From an uncultured Bacilli bacterium (GTDB lineage Bacteria > Bacillota_I > Bacilli_A > RF39 > UBA660), in contig CALVJN010000007.1 in NCBI GenBank assembly GCA_944332205.1, positions 1 through 58,530 of the forward strand: a DNA stretch of 58,530 nucleotides. The letters run 5' to 3'. Position numbers and translations under genes: made by a program. This document shows positions 1-8,794 of this stretch, in pieces. The stretch's first letter is position 1. Each line of letters begins with the position of its first letter. The notes beneath the pieces were generated by a model. It searched no databases, was not told the origin of the DNA, and saw only the letters and a list, made by a program, of their open reading frames with translations.

Positions 1-47
1 CATAATAATATTATATTACAAATTAAAACAACCTCAAAGAGGTTGGC

Positions 48-76
48 GAATGAAATTTATTTCATTCTTTTTTTAT
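48..76 (+). terminator. Rho-independent terminator of the gene left of the window
   Basis: GAATGAAA (48-55) can pair with TTTCATTC (60-67) across a 4-nt loop and is followed at once by a run of T. A second small hairpin, AACCTC/GAGGTT, lies just before it at about 30-44. It probably ends a transcript entering from outside the window. Confidence 0.7.
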
Positions 77-402
77 CATAAAGTAAAATTGTAAAACTAT
101 TTTAGATTATACAAAAGATGTTTTCGTCTGCAACATTCAAACTAGCATTAAAACAAAAAACATTAGAGAGTACTGTTATTAAAAATATTTATGATTTGTA
201 TTGGATAATAAATAAACTGATAAATGATATCTTCGATAAAACATTCTAGTAGTATTTATTATAGGATATTTTAAAAACTTTTCTTATAAATAAAAAAACT
301 TTACACTAAAATAAATTAGTAATTAAAAATTCATTTTATAAATATATTATTTATTAAAGAATATTATTAATATAAAAAATATAAGATATAATAGGTGGCT
401 TT

Positions 403-1491
403 ATGAAAAAAAATCTTGGATTATATCTTTTTTTTACTGCAATAATATTAATTTTATTTGGACTTATTATGATATATTCAGCATCTAGCATATGGGCAAT
501 GTATAAATTTTCAGATTCTTTTAAGTACGTTAAACAGCAAGGATTATTTATTTTAGTTGGTGTTATTTTAGTTTTTGTTATAAGAAAAATTGATTATAGA
601 ATATATTATAAAAATGCAACTAAAATATTTTTTTCTTGTATTGTTTTACTTATTTTAGTTTTAATCCCAGGAATAGGTAGTGTTCGAAATGGAAGTAGAA
701 GCTGGTTTGGTATTGGTTCTTTTGGAATCCAACCAAGTGAATTTGCAAAAGTTGGACTTATTATTTTAACTAGTAAATATTTATCAAAATCAAATAAATT
801 TGTGAAAGATATTAAAAGAGGCGTTATTCCTATTTTAAGTGTATTATTTTTAGTATTTGGTTTAATTATGTTGCAACCGGATTTTGGCACAGGAATGATC
901 ATTGTAGTAAGTATTCTTGCTATGCTATTTATAGCAGGAGTAAACATGAAATTTTTTATTGGACTCGGATTAATTGGTGTAATAGGAATAATAATTTTAA
1001 TAGTAATAGCACCTTATCGTATGGATAGAATAACTTCATTTATTGATCCTTGGAGTGATCCTTTAGGAACAGGATTTCAAATTATACAATCACTTTATGC
1101 TATAGGACCAGGTGGACTTTTAGGAATGGGATTTTTAAAATCGAGACAGAAACAATTTTATTTACCAGAACCACAAACAGATTTTATTTTTTCGATTATC
1201 AGTGAAGAATTTGGAGTATTAGGTGTAGTAATTATTTCATCTTTGTTTATTTTACTATTATTATTCGGAATAAAAATAGCACTTAATACTAAAGATAATT
1301 TTGCAAAATTATTATCATTTGGTTTAATTTTTCAGATGCTGATTCAAGCAGTTATGAACTTAATGGTAGTAATTGGCTTAATACCAGTTACGGGTGTAAC
1401 ACTACCTTTTTTATCCTATGGTGGAAGTAGTTTATTGGTAAGCATGGTTGCAATAGGAATTATAATGAACATTTCAAAAAACTCCAATTAA
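403..1491 (+). CDS. SEDS-family peptidoglycan glycosyltransferase (FtsW/RodA/SpoVE)
   Basis: A 362-residue polytopic membrane protein. SEDS proteins polymerise lipid II glycan strands together with a class B penicillin-binding protein during division, elongation or spore cortex synthesis. About ten hydrophobic helices are visible. Typical SEDS signatures are the GSRSWF segment near residue 97, GIQPSEFAK near 108, QPDFGTG near 159 and the PVTGVTLPFLSYGGSS segment near the C-terminus. The length fits the family (360-400). The start follows AGGTGG at 393-398. Sequence alone does not separate FtsW, RodA and SpoVE. No PBP or mur gene is adjacent, so the partner cannot be inferred from context. Confidence 0.9.
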   Translation: MKKNLGLYLFFTAIILILFGLIMIYSASSIWAMYKFSDSFKYVKQQGLFILVGVILVFVIRKIDYRIYYKNATKIFFSCIVLLILVLIPGIGSVRNGSRSWFGIGSFGIQPSEFAKVGLIILTSKYLSKSNKFVKDIKRGVIPILSVLFLVFGLIMLQPDFGTGMIIVVSILAMLFIAGVNMKFFIGLGLIGVIGIIILIVIAPYRMDRITSFIDPWSDPLGTGFQIIQSLYAIGPGGLLGMGFLKSRQKQFYLPEPQTDFIFSIISEEFGVLGVVIISSLFILLLLFGIKIALNTKDNFAKLLSFGLIFQMLIQAVMNLMVVIGLIPVTGVTLPFLSYGGSSLLVSMVAIGIIMNISKNSN

Positions 1492-1573
1492 ATAATGTAA
1501 ATTTTAATTAACCTATTTATATATATATTTATTAATTGAAATAATTCATGATATAATAAAATTAGGTGATAAA

Positions 1574-2080
1574 ATGAATATAGAATTAGATTCATTTTTG
1601 TTAACAAGATATTCAGAAGATAAACATAAAAAATTAAAAGATGAATTAGAAAATGGTGTTTCGCAATCTAACTTTATTCATCAAATTGGTAAAAGACTTG
1701 AAAACTCAAAAGATAATAATAGAAATATATATCAAAGTGCTTTTGTCGTAGAGTTTACTAATATTCCCATAGGATATTTATATATATCGAATATGGTTAA
1801 TGATGAAGTGTTTTTAGAATATTCAATTTTAAAAGAATATCGAGGAAAAGGATATGGAAGTAATATTATAAGGGAAATAACAGATTATTTGTTTGAAAAA
1901 CATAATATTAGATCTATTAGATTAGATATTGATCCAAGTAATAGAAATAGTATTAATGTAGCACAAGCATGTGGTTATGCAGTAGATGAAGATGAATTTG
2001 AATCACGTAATTATATTGGAAGAATGCAATTCGTAAGAGAAAATGCATTTTATGTTTCTAAACGAAGAGCAAGAAAATAA
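1574..2080 (+). CDS. GNAT family N-acetyltransferase
   Basis: A 168-residue protein with the GNAT fold, which transfers an acetyl group from acetyl-CoA to an amine. The acetyl-CoA pyrophosphate loop is visible as EYRGKGYGSNII at about residues 93-104, followed by the helix and the DIDPSNRNSINVAQACGY segment typical of this family. The substrate cannot be told; RimJ/RimL-like protein acetyltransferases are one possibility. It has its own TATAAT at 1552-1557 and an AGGTGAT ribosome site, so it is probably monocistronic and unrelated to the CRISPR locus downstream. Confidence 0.85.
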   Translation: MNIELDSFLLTRYSEDKHKKLKDELENGVSQSNFIHQIGKRLENSKDNNRNIYQSAFVVEFTNIPIGYLYISNMVNDEVFLEYSILKEYRGKGYGSNIIREITDYLFEKHNIRSIRLDIDPSNRNSINVAQACGYAVDEDEFESRNYIGRMQFVRENAFYVSKRRARK

Positions 2081-2102
2081 AATTTAAATATAAATATTTA
2101 AA

Positions 2103-2135
2103 AGTAATTAATTTTAAAAAGTTAATTATTTTTTT
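2103..2135 (+). terminator. Probable terminator of the GNAT gene
   Basis: TAATTAA (2105-2111) pairs with TTAATTA (2122-2128) and is followed by seven T. The stem is entirely A-T, so it is weak, but the position just after the stop codon at 2080 supports the call. Confidence 0.5.
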
Positions 2136-2640
2136 GTTGACAAAAAAAGGGTTATTAATATAGATTTAACAACAATATATAGTACACAAATAGTAAAAAC
2201 TTTGAAGAAATATTAAAATATGGAATAATAGTAATCAAAAAAGCTAATGCAAAAATAAAATTAAAAATTAATAAATTAATAAATTAATAAAATAATAATT
2301 ATTGATAAAAAATTTAAAAATATATCTTCGACAATGATAAGAAGTAACCTAGATAAATATAAAAGTTATTTAGATAAAAATATTTATAAATATATAAAAG
2401 AAAATAAATTATATGAAGTTATATAAAAAAGATATTAAATATTAGAATTAAGTACTTATTTGAATGACCAAATTATAGAAAATATAAGTTCTACTACATA
2501 TGATGAAGAGTTAATGAATAAATACGATTTATTAAGATAAACAAAATCAAAAATATATAATGAATTAGCAAATACTTAGCTAAAATAAATAAATTTGATA
2601 TAGAAACAATATGGTAATTAAGCTAATTAAAAAAGCTACA
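2136..2640. other. Gene-free AT-rich stretch with short coding remnants
   Basis: No ORF of useful length. Short open pieces lie near 2335-2427 (30 codons, lysine/tyrosine-rich) and 2449-2540 (acidic), separated by stops and frame changes. They read like pieces of one decayed helical protein, but no family is recognised. Near 2270-2295 there is a short tandem repeat of TTAATAAA-like units. No anti-repeat to the CRISPR repeat was found here. Confidence 0.4.
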
Positions 2641-2663
2641 ATACATACTTTTTAAATACATTA

Positions 2664-2690
2664 TGTTATAATTTAATAAAGGATGTGATA
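2664..2690 (+). promoter_or_regulatory. Extended -10 promoter and ribosome site of the cas operon
   Basis: TGT-TATAAT (2664-2672) is an extended -10 element. AAGGATGTGAT (about 2679-2689) precedes the cas9 ATG at 2693. No clear -35 box is seen, which is acceptable for extended -10 promoters. The untranslated leader would be only about 13-15 nt. Confidence 0.55.
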
Positions 2691-2692
2691 TT

Positions 2693-5600
2693 ATGTACGA
2701 AAATAAGTATATATTGGGATTAGATATTGGAATATCATCAGTTGGATGGGCATTATTAGCTGTTGATGAAAATAATAATCCATGTCGTATAATCGATGTT
2801 GGAAGCAGAATTTTTACTCCAGGAGAAGAAACAAGTGGCGAGAGTAAAGCTAAAGAAAGAAGAGAAAGAAGAGGAGCCAGAAGAGTAACTAGGAGAAGAG
2901 AATTTAGAATAGATCGTGTTAGAAATTTGTTATATGAAAATAATTATTTAAAAGGAAATATTGATGAAAAAAAATTAATATCAGAAAAAAATATAGAGTT
3001 AACTAAAATATATAGTAAGATGATTGAAAACTATTATAAATCACACCATACTAATCCATATATATTAAAGGTAGAGGCTTTATATAGAAAACTAACTGAC
3101 GAGGAATTATCAATAATATTAGTACATTATGCTAAAAAAAGAGGATATAAATCTAATAGAGATGAAAAATCTAATGAAAAAGATAATGGAAGAGTAATTT
3201 CAGCAATAAAAGAAAATGAAAACATAATTAAAGAAAAAAACTATGAAACAATATCGGAAATGTATATAAAAGATTCAAAATTTAAAAATAAAATTAAAAA
3301 TGGACCAGATGATTATAAAGTATCTGTGACAAGAGAAATGTACGAAAAAGAAATAAATAAAGTATTAGATACTCAAATTAAATTTGGACTTATTAATGAA
3401 AATTTTAAAAATGAATATTTAAATATCTGGAAAAGTCAAAGACATTATTCAGAAGGACCAGGTTATTATTATGAAATAATTGATGGTAAAAAAGAGAAAA
3501 AAAGATCACCATATGGTGGTAACTTGATTGAAAGAATGGTAGGAAAGTGTATATTTGATGAAAATCCTCGTGCACCTAAGTTTGCACCTAGTTCAGAAAT
3601 ATTTGTGGGACTTTCTAAATTAATAAATTTAAGATATAAAGAAAATGAAGATGATTATAAAATTTTAACTAAAGAACAAATTAAAGAAATATTAGAAGTT
3701 GCTAAAGATAAAAATGAAATTAAATATAGTTTAGTTTGTAAAATAATCGGTAATGATAATATTAAATTTAAAAGTTTGCAATTGACTAAAAAAGAATACA
3801 TTAAAGTAATAGATGAATTAAAGAAGAAGTTAGAAATACCTAAAGATAAAAGAGTAGATATAAATTCACTAAGCACAGAAGAGAAAAATATATATGATGA
3901 ATTATATAATAAAGCTTTATATAATAAAACATTATTTGAATTAAAAGGATATCATGAATTAAGAAAATTAATGGAAAAATTCTATACAAAAGAAGAATGG
4001 ATTAATATTAAGGACAATATAGATGTTCTTGATGAATTAGCAAAATTATGTACTAATTACAAAACTAATGATGATATAAAAAATGCTATAGACAATTCAA
4101 CTATTATTCCTAATAAATATAATAATATAGAATTTATAGATAACTTACCAAATTTTAAAGATCATTTAATGTTATCAACTGAATTAATAAAAAAACTTAT
4201 TCCTATAATGTTAGATGGAAAAAAATATGATGAAGCAATGCAAGAGCTAAATTATTCACATTCTAATATATACAAAAACAAAGTAAAACATGATTTATTA
4301 TTACCAATAAATAGTGTTAGTACTATTAAAAATCAAAGAGTAATAAGATCATTATCGCAAGCAAGAAAAATATTAAATGCGATTATAAAAAAGTATGGTT
4401 CTCCTAAAATAATAAATATTGAAACAGCAAGAGAACTCGCAAAGACAGTAAAAGAAAGAAGAGAAATAGAAAAGTATCAATTAGAAAGAAAAGAAGAAAA
4501 TGATAAAAATAAGAAATTTTTAATGGAACTAGGAATATTTACTTCGATAGATAAAATTACTAGTAATGATTTATTAAAATATCGTTTGTGGAAAGAACAA
4601 AAAGAATGTTGTAGTTATAGTCAAAAAATAATATCTATAACGGATTTGTTCAATAATAATAAAGTTCAAATAGATCATATTTTACCATATTCTAGAACAT
4701 TTGATGATAATTATTTAAACAAAACTTTAGTATTTACTAAGGAAAATCAAGATAAAAGAGAAAGAACACCTTATGAATGGTTTGGAAATACAAGTAAATG
4801 GGATAATTATGAAAGCTTTATCAATAGCTTAGAAATACCACCTAGAAAGAAAGATAATTATTTAATGAAAAACTTGGATACTGATACTGAAAGAGCCATG
4901 AGAGAGCAAAATTTAAATGATACAAAATATATAAGTCGTGAATTATCATCTATAATTAAAGCATATTTAAATGTTGAAAAAGTAAATATGTATTCAGGTA
5001 GCTTAACAGCTAAGTTAAGAGCAAGATGGGGATTTAATCGTTTGACACATAGTTATATATCTAAAAATTATATAATGCCTAGAGATATGAAAGAAGACAT
5101 AAATAAAGATAGGGAAAATCATTTACACCACGCTATGGACGCTTTAGTAATTGCTTCAATAACAAAATCATTAGAATATAAAATAACTTTATATGAAAAA
5201 TTTAGTAGACATATTGATGGCTTAACTGAAAATCAAATTAAAAATTTAACAAATGATGATATAGAAAAGTACAAAGGAACTTATTATGATGATGAAACTG
5301 GAGAGATAAAAGAAACAGACTTAAAAGATTATATAAGAAAACAAATAGTAAAAGAACATATTACTTATGGAAAATACAATATTGCCAAACTAGAATTCCC
5401 AACTCCTTATGATAATTTTGTTGAAGAAGCAAAAATAAGAGTATATGAGCAAAATGAACAACTATTAAAAGAACATTTAAAAAAATTCAATACCTATCCG
5501 GATCAAGAAATTAAAAATATAAAAGTTTTAACGCCGTCATTAGCAAAGCCAAAATTATCGGGACAAATGCATGAAGAAACTTATTATGGAATAAAAAAAG

Positions 5601-6331
5601 ATGAAAACAATGTAATATTATATAAAACACTTAAGACACCACTTACAAAAGTTAAAAGAAAAGATTTAGAAAATATCCCAGATAGATTATCTGGATCAAA
5701 AGATATTTATAATGCTTTAGTGAATTGGTTTGGAGATAAAGAAACTGGAGAAGATGCCCTAAAAGCTAACAATGGAAAATATCCAATAAATTCAAATGAT
5801 AAAGAGCAAAAGGAAATAAGAAAAATAAAATTATATTATCCATATAAGAATACAGGTCATTTTATAAATGGTAGTAATGTTGAAAAAGGAGATATTTATC
5901 AAATAGATATATTGAAATCTAAAGATAAAAATGATGATAAACTATATTTTGTTGCTTACGATTTATTTGATTTGAAAAAAATAAAAAATAATGATTATAA
6001 TTTTAATATAAAAGTTGAATATGGGCAAAGTGAAAAATATATTATTACAACTTATAAAAGCATGATGAATGAATATAATAACATTTTAAAATTAAATAAA
6101 AATGATTTAATAAGAATTGAGAACAAAGATGGTAAAGAAAGTATTGGCTATGTGGTTGGAGGATCAAGTGGCACTCTTGAGATTAAAAGCAAAATAGGTG
6201 ATGGTTATGATCTGATAGGAAAAAACAAATTATTTAGTAATATTAATAAACGATATAAAATTACAATATCAACAATTAAATCTATAGATAAGTTATCAAT
6301 TAATTTATTAGGAAAAATAAATGGGATATAG
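2693..6331 (+). CDS. cas9: CRISPR-associated endonuclease Cas9 (type II-A)
   Basis: A 1212-residue RNA-guided DNA endonuclease. All catalytic parts look intact. RuvC-I has Asp11 in LGLDIGISSVGW. The arginine-rich bridge helix lies at about residues 53-80. RuvC-II has Glu577 in INIETARELA. HNH has Asp661-His662 in VQIDHILPYS, with Asn676 and Asn685. RuvC-III has His812-His813 and Asp816 in HLHHAMDALVIA. The C-terminal 350 residues should form the PAM-interacting region. The size lies between the compact (about 1050-1120) and the long (about 1370) type II-A enzymes. It heads a cas9-cas1-cas2 operon and overlaps cas1 by 11 bp, so translational coupling is likely. Confidence 0.98.
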   Translation: MYENKYILGLDIGISSVGWALLAVDENNNPCRIIDVGSRIFTPGEETSGESKAKERRERRGARRVTRRREFRIDRVRNLLYENNYLKGNIDEKKLISEKNIELTKIYSKMIENYYKSHHTNPYILKVEALYRKLTDEELSIILVHYAKKRGYKSNRDEKSNEKDNGRVISAIKENENIIKEKNYETISEMYIKDSKFKNKIKNGPDDYKVSVTREMYEKEINKVLDTQIKFGLINENFKNEYLNIWKSQRHYSEGPGYYYEIIDGKKEKKRSPYGGNLIERMVGKCIFDENPRAPKFAPSSEIFVGLSKLINLRYKENEDDYKILTKEQIKEILEVAKDKNEIKYSLVCKIIGNDNIKFKSLQLTKKEYIKVIDELKKKLEIPKDKRVDINSLSTEEKNIYDELYNKALYNKTLFELKGYHELRKLMEKFYTKEEWINIKDNIDVLDELAKLCTNYKTNDDIKNAIDNSTIIPNKYNNIEFIDNLPNFKDHLMLSTELIKKLIPIMLDGKKYDEAMQELNYSHSNIYKNKVKHDLLLPINSVSTIKNQRVIRSLSQARKILNAIIKKYGSPKIINIETARELAKTVKERREIEKYQLERKEENDKNKKFLMELGIFTSIDKITSNDLLKYRLWKEQKECCSYSQKIISITDLFNNNKVQIDHILPYSRTFDDNYLNKTLVFTKENQDKRERTPYEWFGNTSKWDNYESFINSLEIPPRKKDNYLMKNLDTDTERAMREQNLNDTKYISRELSSIIKAYLNVEKVNMYSGSLTAKLRARWGFNRLTHSYISKNYIMPRDMKEDINKDRENHLHHAMDALVIASITKSLEYKITLYEKFSRHIDGLTENQIKNLTNDDIEKYKGTYYDDETGEIKETDLKDYIRKQIVKEHITYGKYNIAKLEFPTPYDNFVEEAKIRVYEQNEQLLKEHLKKFNTYPDQEIKNIKVLTPSLAKPKLSGQMHEETYYGIKKDENNVILYKTLKTPLTKVKRKDLENIPDRLSGSKDIYNALVNWFGDKETGEDALKANNGKYPINSNDKEQKEIRKIKLYYPYKNTGHFINGSNVEKGDIYQIDILKSKDKNDDKLYFVAYDLFDLKKIKNNDYNFNIKVEYGQSEKYIITTYKSMMNEYNNILKLNKNDLIRIENKDGKESIGYVVGGSSGTLEIKSKIGDGYDLIGKNKLFSNINKRYKITISTIKSIDKLSINLLGKINGI

Positions 6332-7211
6332 ACAAGTTATTATTAAAAAAAGTGAAAAAATACATTTTGAAGATAATCAATTAGTAATAAAAAAAGAAGA
6401 AACTACTACAAAAGTACCTTTAGAAGATATAAATTTTGTTTTAATAGAGGATTCTACTACAATTATAACTACCAGGTTATTAGCAGAATTTGGAAAAAAC
6501 GCAATTTCATTAATTATATGTGATGAAAAATTTGAACCGACTTCAATAATGTATCCTTATAATTACCATTTTAAACAGTTAGATGTATTTAATAATCAAT
6601 TGAAAATAGACAATGACATAAAAAATGAATTATGGAATCAAATTGTTAAAAAGAAAATAGAAAATAGTATTAGAGTATTGGAAATGACTTCAAAAGAAGA
6701 AATTCCAATCTCTAAATTAACTAGTTATTTAGATGAAATAATAGAAGGCGATATAAAAAATAGAGAAGGCATATCTGCCAAAATGTATTTCCGAAGTTTA
6801 TTTGGAAATGAATTTATTAGGTTTTATGATGATGCAATAAATTCTGCATTAAATTATGGATATACAATTATAGTAAGTGCTATAATTAGAAATTTAGCTG
6901 TTTTTGGATTGAATACATACTTGGGAATACACCATAATTCTAAAATTAATAATTTTAATTTGGCATACGATTTATTAGAACCTTATAGAAGTATAGTGGA
7001 TAAATTTGTATATGACTATAAAGATGATATTTGTTGTCCATTAACATTTGAATTTAGAAAAAAATTAATTAATCTTTTAAATAAAGAAATATTACATAAT
7101 AATAAAAAATATACTATTGAATATAGTATAAATTTACTTATAAAAAGCTATATAAAATCTTTTTCTACTGGTGAAATTATTTTGGATTTACCAACTATAA
7201 TATATGAATAA
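6321..7211 (+). CDS. cas1: CRISPR-associated endonuclease Cas1
   Basis: A 296-residue Cas1 of the type II-A kind. With Cas2 it forms the integrase that inserts new spacers at the leader end of the array. The three metal ligands are visible by position and context: Glu149 (in REGISAKMYF), His205 (in GIHHNSK) and Glu220 (in YDLLEPYR). The ATG lies inside the end of cas9 (11-bp overlap) and the 3' end overlaps cas2 by 8 bp, so all three are one translation-coupled operon. Confidence 0.97.
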   Translation: MGYRQVIIKKSEKIHFEDNQLVIKKEETTTKVPLEDINFVLIEDSTTIITTRLLAEFGKNAISLIICDEKFEPTSIMYPYNYHFKQLDVFNNQLKIDNDIKNELWNQIVKKKIENSIRVLEMTSKEEIPISKLTSYLDEIIEGDIKNREGISAKMYFRSLFGNEFIRFYDDAINSALNYGYTIIVSAIIRNLAVFGLNTYLGIHHNSKINNFNLAYDLLEPYRSIVDKFVYDYKDDICCPLTFEFRKKLINLLNKEILHNNKKYTIEYSINLLIKSYIKSFSTGEIILDLPTIIYE

Positions 7212-7524
7212 ATTTATGAGAATAATAGTAATGTTTGACTTACCAGTTATAACTGAAAAAGAAAAAAGTATAGCTACTAAATTTAGAAAGTTTTTATTAG
7301 ATGATGGATATATAATGATGCAATATTCTGTATATTCTAGAATATGCAAAAATAATGATGATTTAAGTAAACATATTAATAGAATAAAATGTCATTGTCC
7401 AAAAAAAGGAAATATTAGATTATTACAAATTACTGAAAAGCAATATAATAACATGATAATATTTTCAGGAATAAAGAAAGTAGAAGAAGAAATATCAATA
7501 GAAAATTTATTGATTTTTGAATAA
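7204..7524 (+). CDS. cas2: CRISPR-associated protein Cas2
   Basis: A 106-residue Cas2 with the ferredoxin-like fold. The first strand IIVMFDLPV carries the conserved Asp12, and the amphipathic helix with FRKFLLDDGY follows. Cas2 dimers bridge two Cas1 dimers in the spacer integration complex. The start overlaps the cas1 stop. A hairpin terminator begins two bases after the stop codon, so the + strand cas operon ends here and csn2 is not part of it. Confidence 0.96.
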   Translation: MNKFMRIIVMFDLPVITEKEKSIATKFRKFLLDDGYIMMQYSVYSRICKNNDDLSKHINRIKCHCPKKGNIRLLQITEKQYNNMIIFSGIKKVEEEISIENLLIFE

Positions 7525-7642
7525 AAAAAAGCAGGATTTAACCTGCTTTTTGTGATCTTTATGGTTAGATCAAACCTAAGGCATTATGCCTTATTACAGA
7601 AACCTGTAAACTTTTAGTAATGTATGTCCTAATTATCAGGAC
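7523..7642 (-). ncRNA. tracrRNA
   Basis: On the - strand, about 120 nt: a 5' hairpin GTCCTGATAATTAGGAC (7642-7626); an anti-repeat (7625-7593) complementary to almost the whole 36-nt CRISPR repeat; the nexus hairpin AAGGCATAATGCCTT (7592-7578); a segment that may fold as a further hairpin; and a terminator hairpin ending in a U tract. Aligned to the repeat, 30 of 36 positions match. Four of the six differences become G-U wobble pairs in RNA. The anti-repeat runs directly into an AAGGC nexus, as in known type II-A tracrRNAs, which fixes the direction. Confidence 0.92.
7526..7551. terminator. Bidirectional terminator shared by the cas operon and the tracrRNA
   Basis: AAAAAGCAGG (7526-7535) pairs with CCTGCTTTTT (7542-7551) across a 6-nt loop. 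Read on + it ends cas9-cas1-cas2. Read on - it ends the tracrRNA with a U-rich tail (complement of the A run at 7523-7530). Confidence 0.85.
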
Positions 7643-7648
7643 AAACTA

Positions 7649-7678
7649 ATTATATAATATTTCTTCTATATTAGTCAA
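7649..7678 (-). promoter_or_regulatory. tracrRNA promoter inside the end of csn2
   Basis: On the - strand TTGACT (7678-7673), an 18-nt spacer and TATAAT (7654-7649) form a near-consensus housekeeping promoter. Transcription should start near 7642, at the first base of the tracrRNA 5' hairpin. The -35 box is built from the last codons and stop of csn2 (ATT GAC TAA). Confidence 0.8.
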
Positions 7679-8711
7679 TAAATTGCTTACATATTTCTAG
7701 AAAAAGTTTTTGTATATTTTTACTATCACATATAATATATTCACATGTTATGTTACTAGGTTTCGATAATACTACTTTTATGTATGTTGAATTGAGAATT
7801 TTACTAATAAAATGAGGATAAATATTAAATATATTTTTCTTAATATTTATAATTTCATCTTGTAATATTAAATTTTCATTTTCCAAACAAAAAATATTAA
7901 AATCAACATCATTATGATATTCATTTTTTAATAAATATAATTTGATTGCCTCATCTATTTTATTAAGTGACAATAATTTATTTGTTAATTTATATACACT
8001 AAATTTTTCAAGGTTTATATATTCAAATATGTTAGAACTAGTTGTTAATATAAAATGACAGTTATCATTAGACATTTTATTAATATCATTTAGCAGATTT
8101 ATTTTTTCATTGGAATTTAAATATGCATCAAAATTATTTATAATAATAATATTTTTCTTATCTAAATTGTTTTTAATATCTAAAAAATATAATTTATATA
8201 ATAATTTTCTCTTAGTAGACTTAGTAACATCATTACTATTTATTAACATATCATCTATATAAATATTTGTAAACTTATCAATAATTGAATTTATATCAGG
8301 AATTTCAATTTCAAAAGAAAGATTATTATCACTAAATTTATTTATTTTCTTATCAAGTAAAGTATTTACTTTATTATCTATAATATCAAAAATTTCATTA
8401 GTATAATTTATTAATTTATCAGTATTAATTTTATTTATTATATCGTTATATATTAGCTGCTTTAAAGTATTATTTTTAGTAAATTTAAATTCTTTTGAAA
8501 AATCATTTTCTTCATCTATATACACTATATTAAAATCATTTGAATTTATTTTATTTCCATTAATAAGAATGTTATTCATTCTACCATTAAATCCATCAAT
8601 TAAATTATTAATAAAATTAATTTTATATAATGAATCTTGACCAAATATAATAGCATTGTTATCTAAATTAATTATAAAATCTTGAAAATTATAGTTAAAA
8701 GTTATTTCCAT
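7671..8711 (-). CDS. csn2: Csn2-like spacer-acquisition protein (long form), on the opposite strand
   Basis: A 346-residue protein between the tracrRNA and the array. Csn2 proteins form ring-shaped tetramers that bind DNA ends and are needed for type II-A spacer acquisition. The fold is a degenerate P-loop ATPase. Here the N-terminal NNAIIFGQDSLYKINFI replaces a true Walker A, and a Walker-B-like strand IIIINNFDAYL with a following HFILTTSS strand is visible near residues 190-230. The length fits the long Csn2 group (about 350) known from Streptococcus thermophilus CRISPR1. The ATG at 8711 follows GGTGATC; the GTG at 8723 overlaps that site and is rejected. Family assignment rests mainly on context, length and these motifs. 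Confidence 0.75.
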   Translation of the reverse strand: MEITFNYNFQDFIINLDNNAIIFGQDSLYKINFINNLIDGFNGRMNNILINGNKINSNDFNIVYIDEENDFSKEFKFTKNNTLKQLIYNDIINKINTDKLINYTNEIFDIIDNKVNTLLDKKINKFSDNNLSFEIEIPDINSIIDKFTNIYIDDMLINSNDVTKSTKRKLLYKLYFLDIKNNLDKKNIIIINNFDAYLNSNEKINLLNDINKMSNDNCHFILTTSSNIFEYINLEKFSVYKLTNKLLSLNKIDEAIKLYLLKNEYHNDVDFNIFCLENENLILQDEIINIKKNIFNIYPHFISKILNSTYIKVVLSKPSNITCEYIICDSKNIQKLFLEICKQFID

Positions 8712-8794
8712 TTTGATCACCAATTAAATTATATATAAAATTTTAAATACTTTAAATATTAAAACTGCTAAAAGTATGATATAATTACTTTAAG
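8712..8794 (+). promoter_or_regulatory. CRISPR leader
   Basis: An 83-bp AT-rich leader lies between the divergent csn2 start and the first repeat. A TGATATAAT (about 8778-8786) just before repeat 1 is a good extended -10 for the array. Repeats decay at the far end, so this side is the leader where new spacers enter. Promoters for csn2 (-) and the array (+) must share these 83 bp. Confidence 0.7.

Noticed and set aside
387-398. TATAAT at 387-392 as the promoter of the SEDS gene
   Set aside because: It touches the ribosome site AGGTGG, so a start 7 nt downstream would remove that site from the mRNA; the true promoter is probably further upstream.
2136-2690. tracrRNA upstream of cas9
   Set aside because: No sequence complementary to the repeat was found here; a clear anti-repeat with promoter and terminator exists at 7523-7642.
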